Of a stretch of 64,000 nucleotides of DNA, positions 59,701 to 64,000 are shown one piece after another. The notes under the pieces were generated by a model, which made no database searches, was not told the DNA's origin, and saw only the letters and a list, made by a program, of their open reading frames with translations. A program made the translations under genes and the position numbers. This stretch comes from Enoplolaimus lenunculus (taxonomy: Eukaryota > Nematoda > Enoplea > Enoplida > Thoracostomopsidae): positions 62,001 through 126,000 of the forward strand of contig JASANG010000693.1 of NCBI GenBank assembly GCA_030248215.1, written 5' to 3'. The stretch's first letter is position 1. Each line of letters starts with the position of its first letter.

Positions 59701-62700
59701 AGACTGCACACAGCGTTTGGGATTGTTACAGTTGCTGAAGGTAAGCGCAGGTTTCTGACATTTCGCTAGTCTAATCTTGAGTTCTTTTCAAACCAGAGGG
59801 ATTTTTCGAGTGTGGGGCTAAATATGGGGAATTTGAGTGTGGCGTTTGACCGAGTGGCGAGAGGGCCAAATTACTAGCGAAATGCTAGGATACATCAGAA
59901 AAGTATACGTAGTATAATAGTGTGATAAATTAATTTATCAGTTTATTTCAGCTGCGTTTTAGTGACATCTTTCAAATTCGAAGTTAACTTAAGTTGAGAA
60001 TTTACCTAAGATTTTTAGCGTTTGCTCTAAAGTCAAAGGTTTCTGTGAAAACCCTTGCTTGTCGAAACGTAATAGTGCCTGAAACCTGGATTGATTTTGA
60101 GGTTTTTTTGTATTACTGCGAGACGTATAAGCTTGACAAGGAAATGTGCCAAGATAAATTATAACTTTAAACTTAAGTCTGATTGCAGATTTAAGTGCAA
60201 GAGCGACTCTGAGTTGGTTATATGACTTATGAGTTGTTTTGGCTACAACCAGCCGTTGTTAAAGTAATATTTGAAAATTGTCGTATGGTAAACATTGTGC
60301 AACTAATTTTATAGTTTGTATGTTGTTTGATGTTTTAGAACGCCGAAGAATCGTGTCACCGACATTTTCTGTACACTCAAGGATTACAATTGATTTGGCT
60401 TTGGATGGCAGAAGAACGGCTCGATAGCACCCTGGAGGGCCTCGACGTTCAAAAAGCGATTATTGATTTTGCGCTAGTGTTGCCTATCCCGCATCGGGAT
60501 TTTGTCAAACATTCAAAGCTAAAATGTTCAGTTGATAAATTGGTTGATGAGTGCGAAACGAAACTCGCGGAAATTCAATCGCCACTTAAAATGCCAGTGG
60601 AACCCAGCATGGAAGTATGATAGGGATAAGGACATGAGTTTGCAAGCAACATATTTGAATTTGTAAATTATGTCCAGCACAAGGAGCGACCGGATATTAA
60701 GTTGCCGGAACCGGAGCTAAATAGTGAATTGTTTTACCGGAACCGGATCTTAAGCCAGATATTGCGTACAATTGATAAATATTGTTTGGTGTGCTTGATT
60801 CCTTGAAAAGCGCATGCTTGCTTAATTAAAAATTGTTGCTTAAATGATTCACTTCAATAAATTGAACTTCGAAGTATATAGCTTTACAATATTCGGCACC
60901 ACAACCGTAAATGTCCGGTATCCGGTCGCTCCCAAGCTCACCAACATAATTCAGAGCGGGTTGGGTTATTTTCTAGTGGATACACAGCTTGCGGATCCTC
61001 AAGCGAACGCTTTACCACTGATAAACGTAGCCTGCTTTTTCAGCTACTTTTACCATCAAGTTTTTGCCGGCCGTATGCTGCCAGCTAGCATACATACGCT
61101 GCACTGTACTTATATGGCATGTATGTAGCGGACAAGAATGTCTTACATGCTTATATTTATAACACCATCGGTTCGGTTGTCTTGCGGCGGTTAGATAAAT
61201 CCACATTACTGCATATACAATACATTGCAAATGAAAAATTATACAAAAGAGTGTATTTGACGCGTAAAAATGTATTTTTATTTTGAAGACATAAATCGAG
61301 TTTTTGGGTTTTCGCTAAGTGGGGGACTCTTCACCTCCCGGTGGTAAACGTCCAGTAGTATATTATGAATTCTAGAAGTTTACTGTTGGATCTTGTTGAA
61401 CGTTTTGATTTTTGTTTGTTTTCAGAGTTGTCTCAGCATTGATATTGGTGGCATTTCTGAGATTATCTGTCGGAAAGAAGAACGCAGTGGTTCCACTGAG
61501 AGCACGCGACACGCGTTAATGGAGACTTTTGGATCTCAGTTTCATATTGATATCGTTCAACTGATCGATGATTTGATTACACAGGCCTCAGCTTTAGCTA
61601 TAAGATGTCACGCAGTTAGTGGCGAACCGTTGAAAACAGAAGTGGAACGGGTAAGCTATATAAATTTTTTTGGGCGTCAAACAAACTTTTTTGTATAGGT
61701 TTTCAGTTGCTGTATTGACCCGAATAAGGGGGGTAATAAGAGGTGGTCCCCATTTTGGGTCCGAATCAATAGGAGTCCGTAACCCTAATAAGAGTCTGTA
61801 AGCGGATAGAGTCCCTAAAACCTAATTAGAGTCCATAAATGGTAATTAACCCTAATTGTTGCGCATAAATGACTCCAGGACCAAATAATTTGAGTTCGAA
61901 TGAAAGTAAATTCCTAAGTATAACATTGCATTATCGTTCAAGCTATTGACACAAGACAAATAAACGATTAATTCAACGGATAATTGCAGTACCGGATATC
62001 TATCAGTAACGAAGGGCGGCGGAGCGCGGGTTAAAAATAAATAACAGTCCGGAACCGAATAACAGGGGGGTACCCTATGAAGAGGCCAAATAAATATAAG
62101 CCCCCCTCTTATTTGGGTCAATACAGTATATGACGTAATAGATAAGCGTATAAAGAGTATTTACATGTTACACACGAGCGATCGCGAATGGTTAAGGGAT
62201 ATCTAATTTTGTTCATAAAAAAATTACCCCTCTTTCCTCAAGATTTTCGTGCCTACTGAACCACTCCGTCACGACATAGCGATCGCCCTGGTTACAGTGA
62301 CGCTGTAATTTACGTAACTGCAATGTCTTCGACCACAGCCGGGTATTGTGCGTGAATTGCCGTTGTACGACTAATACAGCAACACCCTACGCGCGTCAAA
62401 AGTCGGTTATAAGTTTACGTTTTCTAACATTCGAACCAAAAATTTGAAGTCTATTTGATTTTGGATGCGTGCTCACCTTCGTAATTTTTTATTGCTACGC
62501 CAATGAGACAGTACGTTTTACATGGGACGGTCGCCAACAACGGTTTTGGTTGATTTTTTTGTTACTTTACTTTTAATTTTCTGTTTTCAGGCTTTCAACC
62601 GCCGCTTGCGAACAAGATGGGAAGGAATATTAAGTTCGGCTAAAAAGTTGATCACCAAATGGAATTCGCTTAAGGTTAATCAAATTTTCATCAAGTGTTG

Positions 62701-63618
62701 AGGGTATATAAATTCTATAGAAGGAACCGCTGCAAGGTAATAAAAGTGGTGTGTGTGCTGCTTAACGTGCAAGTCATCAGTGGCCAAATAAATGAGATTT
62801 CTGCGTTAATAAAACGAGATTGGATCATGTTGTGCGGGAACTTTAAACTTTAACCGAAAAAAACGATATTTAGCAACCTGATGATTAACGTCAGAACTAC
62901 AGTAATAGTGCAGAGTTAAAAGTGTGTTATTTGTTACCTTGTTATAACCAGTCTATTGTGCTTAGTATGGGATGTATCCGCTTAGCTGAAAACAATTCGA
63001 ATTTATTTTAAGTTGAGTCCGTTCATTATCTCGTGTTGGATTGTGAACAGTGTTTGTGGCTGTAGGAAACTTACCGTATTTTGAACTACTTTGTTTAAGG
63101 ACAATTATCGAATACCGAAGAAAAAAGCACGCGGAAGCAGTGGTGATGGCGATTATCCGAAAAGACGAAGCCGAAGTCGAGGAGACCGTTCCAGAGGGCG
63201 ACGGTCACCACAGCTACGGTCTCCACGGTCACCAGGCGGTAGCCGTGGTGGCGACGATGTTGCGTCGTCTTCGAGTTATAGCCATCACAGGAATGACGGA
63301 CGCTATCGTGATTCGACTGATCGTGGTGGGGATTTAGCAAGCAATAGCAGCGGACGCGGCGTCGGCGACCGTCATGACGACCGCCACCGAAGAGATCGCG
63401 GTGGTCGCGGCGATAGAGACCTTGGCGGCGGTCGTCGTTCTGACCGCGAGCTAGATCGCTGTGGTGACGACTTCAACAGCCGTCGTGATGACCGACGCGA
63501 CAGGCGAAGACGCTCGTCGGGTGGCGGGGCTGGACGTCGGCGAGCGTCGCGGTCGCCACCGCCGACCGGCCGTCGTGATGCTTCAACAAAGCGGCAGCGG
63601 TCTCCGTGGTCGCCTTTG
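47425..63618 (+). CDS. SETD2: SETD2-type histone H3 lysine-36 methyltransferase (3' end beyond window)
   Basis: SETD2/Set2 trimethylates H3K36 on transcribed chromatin. Inferred exons: 47425-47554, 47742-47961, 48152 to about 48270, about 49009 to 49247, 50015-51099, 52391-52519, 55465-55516, 56535-56611, 56860-57193, 57767-57864, 58825-59326, 59609-59740, 60339-60614, 61426-61650, 62591-62674, 63100-63618. Phases agree throughout except around exons 3-4, where donor (48270 or 48276) and acceptor (49009) were chosen only because they keep the frame. A TTACAG acceptor lies 14 bases before the ATG at 47425, so a 5' UTR exon or trans-splicing is possible. Domains in order are a long disordered N-terminus, AWS, SET, post-SET, a helical region like that after post-SET in vertebrate SETD2, YRIPKKK, and an RS/RD tail. 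The WW and SRI domains are not in view. A GTGAGT donor at 63619 suggests they lie to the right. Confidence 0.9.
48590..48662 (-). tRNA. tRNA-like pseudogene
   Basis: On the minus strand, box A TAGCCCAGTGG is followed by ATAGCGCGCTGGACTGATAA, with a GAT at the anticodon place, and by a box B-like GAGTTAGAAACCC. The acceptor stem pairs only partly and the anticodon stem has mismatches. It lies in the SETD2 intron 3 region and is likely a decayed tRNA or SINE head. Confidence 0.45.
49688..50000 (-). mobile_element. Dispersed repeat with a transposase-like N-terminus, copy 2
   Basis: An inverse copy of 12979-13270. The [20 protein letters not shown] frame starts at 49912 on the minus strand, and the C/G-run segment is at 49695-49815. 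The repeat ends about 15 bases before the SETD2 exon at 50015, so it supplies most of that exon's upstream intron sequence. Confidence 0.6.
51240..51583. mobile_element. hAT-like MITE with exact 8-bp duplication in SETD2 intron
   Basis: The ends are TAGGGTACAACCGGAATTTC and, inverted, CGGGTGCAAGCGGAATTAC. TTGCAAAC is exact at 51232-51239 and 51584-51591. 344 bp, non-coding. Confidence 0.85.
51862..52294. repeat. GTGCAAAGCGGAACTGGATT-type repeat
   Basis: The left GTGCAAAGCGGAACTGGATT also occurs at about 45570. The right end GGAATTCCGGTTGGACC is roughly its inverse. GGAATCGGAA words fill it. It is probably a second hAT-like subfamily. Confidence 0.5.
52391..59326 (+). CDS. SETD2: SETD2 AWS-SET-post-SET catalytic exons
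   Basis: Six exons encode the catalytic core. AWS is split: 52391-52519 gives MVCDC, GCGDDC and IEC, and the 52-nt exon 55465-55516 gives [13 protein letters not shown], which restores the remaining zinc cysteines. The exon at 56535 gives [20 protein letters not shown]. The exon at 56860 gives [11 protein letters not shown], then an extra polar stretch, then [35 protein letters not shown]. The exon at 57767 gives [16 protein letters not shown] and [12 protein letters not shown]. The exon at 58825 gives post-[17 protein letters not shown]. The SAM- and lysine-channel motifs (GWGLRA, NHSCEPN, LDYQF) are intact. Differences from most SET domains are FVGE where EYCGE is usual and about 45 extra residues before YYMAL. 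The intron between the two AWS exons contains a LINE. Confidence 0.93.
52520..53109. other. SETD2 intron 5' part before the LINE
   Basis: 52735-52800 carries TATCATCAACCACTAGCC and ATTTGAGAATTCGGG, words of the repeat at 2790-3075. No exon was found here; the next AWS exon is at 55465. Confidence 0.45.
53110..55440 (+). mobile_element. 5'-truncated LINE with reverse transcriptase and RNase H, I-group like
   Basis: The open frame gives its first TTG at 53213 but is coding-like from about 53150 ([19 protein letters not shown]) and runs without a stop to 55300. RT landmarks are [23 protein letters not shown] and AYSDDVVI, where most LINEs have YADD. An RNase H domain follows: TDGS near 54466, an Asp/Glu pair formed by QTEII and [10 protein letters not shown], and [18 protein letters not shown] with the His and last Asp. 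A C-terminal C-x2-C, H, C knuckle ([15 protein letters not shown]) closes the frame. RT plus RNase H without an apparent gag points to the I-type group of LINEs (I, Loa, Outcast and kin). The endonuclease part and the RT start are missing, so this is a 5'-truncated copy. The unbroken frame suggests recent insertion. It lies in the SETD2 intron 52520-55464. The 3' border is uncertain and no poly(A) tail was seen. Confidence 0.85.
55556..56006. mobile_element. hAT-like MITE with 8-bp duplication next to an AWS microexon
   Basis: It starts CAGGGTGTAACCGGGGTTAC and ends TTTCGGTTGCACCCTG. The flanks GTTAATAG (55548-55555) and GTTAACAG (56007-56014) match at 7 of 8. The 451-bp element begins 39 bases past the donor of the 52-nt exon. 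Confidence 0.82.
56726..56792. repeat. ATT microsatellite close to a SETD2 acceptor
   Basis: About 20 ATT units end 67 bases before the exon at 56860. The stretch may act as part of a long U-rich intron region. Confidence 0.85.
57194..58824. other. SETD2 introns around exon 57767-57864
   Basis: Apart from the small exon, the only recognised feature is a 151-bp hAT-like fragment at 58207-58357 (CAGGGTGCAAACGAAGTTCC to GTTGACACCCTG). Confidence 0.45.
59609..63618 (+). CDS. SETD2: SETD2 post-catalytic helical region and RS/RD-rich tail
   Basis: Exon 59609-59740 ([33 protein letters not shown]) and exon 60339-60614 ([25 protein letters not shown]) match the conserved helical region that follows post-SET in SETD2, where the human form reads LSLLWIWMAEL and HLPIPTKN. 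Exons 61426-61650 and 62591-62674 continue it to LITKWNSLK. The exon at 63100 opens with DNYRIPKKK, matching human EVYRIPKKS. The last exon becomes strongly basic with RS, RD and RG repeats (63150-63610), a composition typical of nuclear RNA-linked proteins. The frame reaches TAA at 63634-63636, but a GTGAGT donor at 63619 in phase 0 makes continuation beyond the window more likely than an end here. Confidence 0.85.
60682..60932. mobile_element. MITE with GGAGCGACCGGATA inverted ends
   Basis: AGGAGCGACCGGATATTAAG and the inverse GGAGCGACCGGATACCGGAC bound 251 bp. The flanks CCAGCACA and CAAGCTCA match at 6 of 8, compatible with an old 8-bp hAT duplication. A relative lies at 20838. Confidence 0.65.
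60975..61165 (-). repeat. tRNA-derived SINE-like copy in SETD2 intron
   Basis: The minus-strand head CGTTTATCAGTGGTAAAGCG then TTCGCTTGAGGATCCGC looks like the 5' half of a tRNA with box A. The body matches the copy at 45222-45425. No box B was seen. Confidence 0.5.
61710..62126. mobile_element. CTGTATTGACCCG MITE in SETD2 intron, full length
   Basis: The termini CTGTATTGACCCGAATAAGG and, inverted, CTGTATTGACCCAAATAAGA pair over about 25 bp. The right flank is TA and the left is TG. At 417 bp it is longer than the nested copy at 9652-9921 and shares its interior with the copy at 6427. Confidence 0.78.
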
Positions 63619-64000
63619 GTGAGTTCACCGCGTTAAGTTTGTTGGTCTTTGTTTGGTTTGGGCCTGTAGGCTGATGGGCAAGGTGCCACTGGATTTTAAG
63701 TTCGGTTTTATATGCGGCAATAATCGACATCCATTGTTGTTTCATTCGCTTTTTTTTATTTGGACACACCCTCACCCTGCTTAAGTGTCAATGACATAAT
63801 GTTTTCACAAGTGATTTCATAAAATCAAATAAGTATTTCAAATTTAGCGGATATAAACTTCAATAACATCAACGTACAAAATCTGTTAAGCATTAACCTG
63901 GTTTGTACTGGCTAGCAGCTTTGACAATATTTAACATAATCACATATATGCGACCAATTATGCAGTGTGGCTACAGGTGTTATTTTTTGTTTGAAAATTT
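63619..64000. other. Probable SETD2 intron start, to the window edge
   Basis: It begins with a GTGAGT donor in phase 0 after the RS/RD exon. No further exon, WW or SRI coding sequence is visible in the remaining 380 bases. Confidence 0.55.

Noticed and set aside
63619-63636. SETD2 ending at the TAA at 63634-63636
   Set aside because: A GTGAGT donor at 63619 in phase 0, and the family's expected WW and SRI domains, favour continuation. A true end here is not excluded.

Overview
The window is animal nuclear DNA. It is AT-rich, its genes are split by GT-AG introns whose acceptors mostly read TTTTCAG or TTTTAG, and small inverted-repeat transposons are dense. All four genes are eukaryotic families. 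The species cannot be fixed from sequence alone. Degenerate TTAGGC-like arrays resemble the nematode telomere hexamer, but here they lie inside transposons, so this is only a weak hint of a nematode.

Layout. Positions 1-12111 hold no recognisable gene, only interleaved and nested repeats. USP10-like (12112-31405, +) is a deubiquitinase assembled from 15 exons that join in phase to 3,263 codons. A 6,056-nt exon and a further 1,533-nt exon encode a very long Q/N/S/T-rich N-terminal region, and eleven small exons encode the catalytic domain. Positions 31406-36515 are repeat-rich and non-coding. A mitochondrial GatB (39352-36516, -, 2 exons) and a LanC-like protein (45181-41529, -, 5 exons) follow. 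SETD2 (47425 to past 63618, +) is a histone H3K36 methyltransferase: AWS, SET and post-SET domains, then a helical region and an Arg/Ser/Asp-rich tail. It runs off the right edge.

Mobile elements. At least five short inverted-repeat families can be told apart by termini and target-site duplications (TSDs). (a) A hAT-like CAGGGTGCAACCGG family, with 8-bp TSDs at four copies. (b) A GGCCCATGTAAAG family carrying TTAGGC-like arrays, with 8-bp TSDs at four copies. (c) A CTGTA(G/T)TGACCCG family flanked by TA. (d) A CACTGTAAATTTCA family rich in GAGTTGA, one copy flanked by TA. (e) A 538-bp TGGAGCATCCACG element flanked by TTA, as in PIF/Harbinger. Three nested insertions give a relative order of activity. 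A 5'-truncated LINE with an open 695-codon RT-RNase H frame sits in a SETD2 intron. tRNA-derived SINE-like copies lie near LANCL and in SETD2.

The genes show no operon-like linkage. USP10 and GatB converge, GatB and LANCL are in tandem, and LANCL and SETD2 diverge across about 2.2 kb. I found no clearly new multi-gene system. The strongest leads are the prion-like USP10 extension, the telomere-like arrays spread by a small transposon, and the SET-domain insertion in SETD2.
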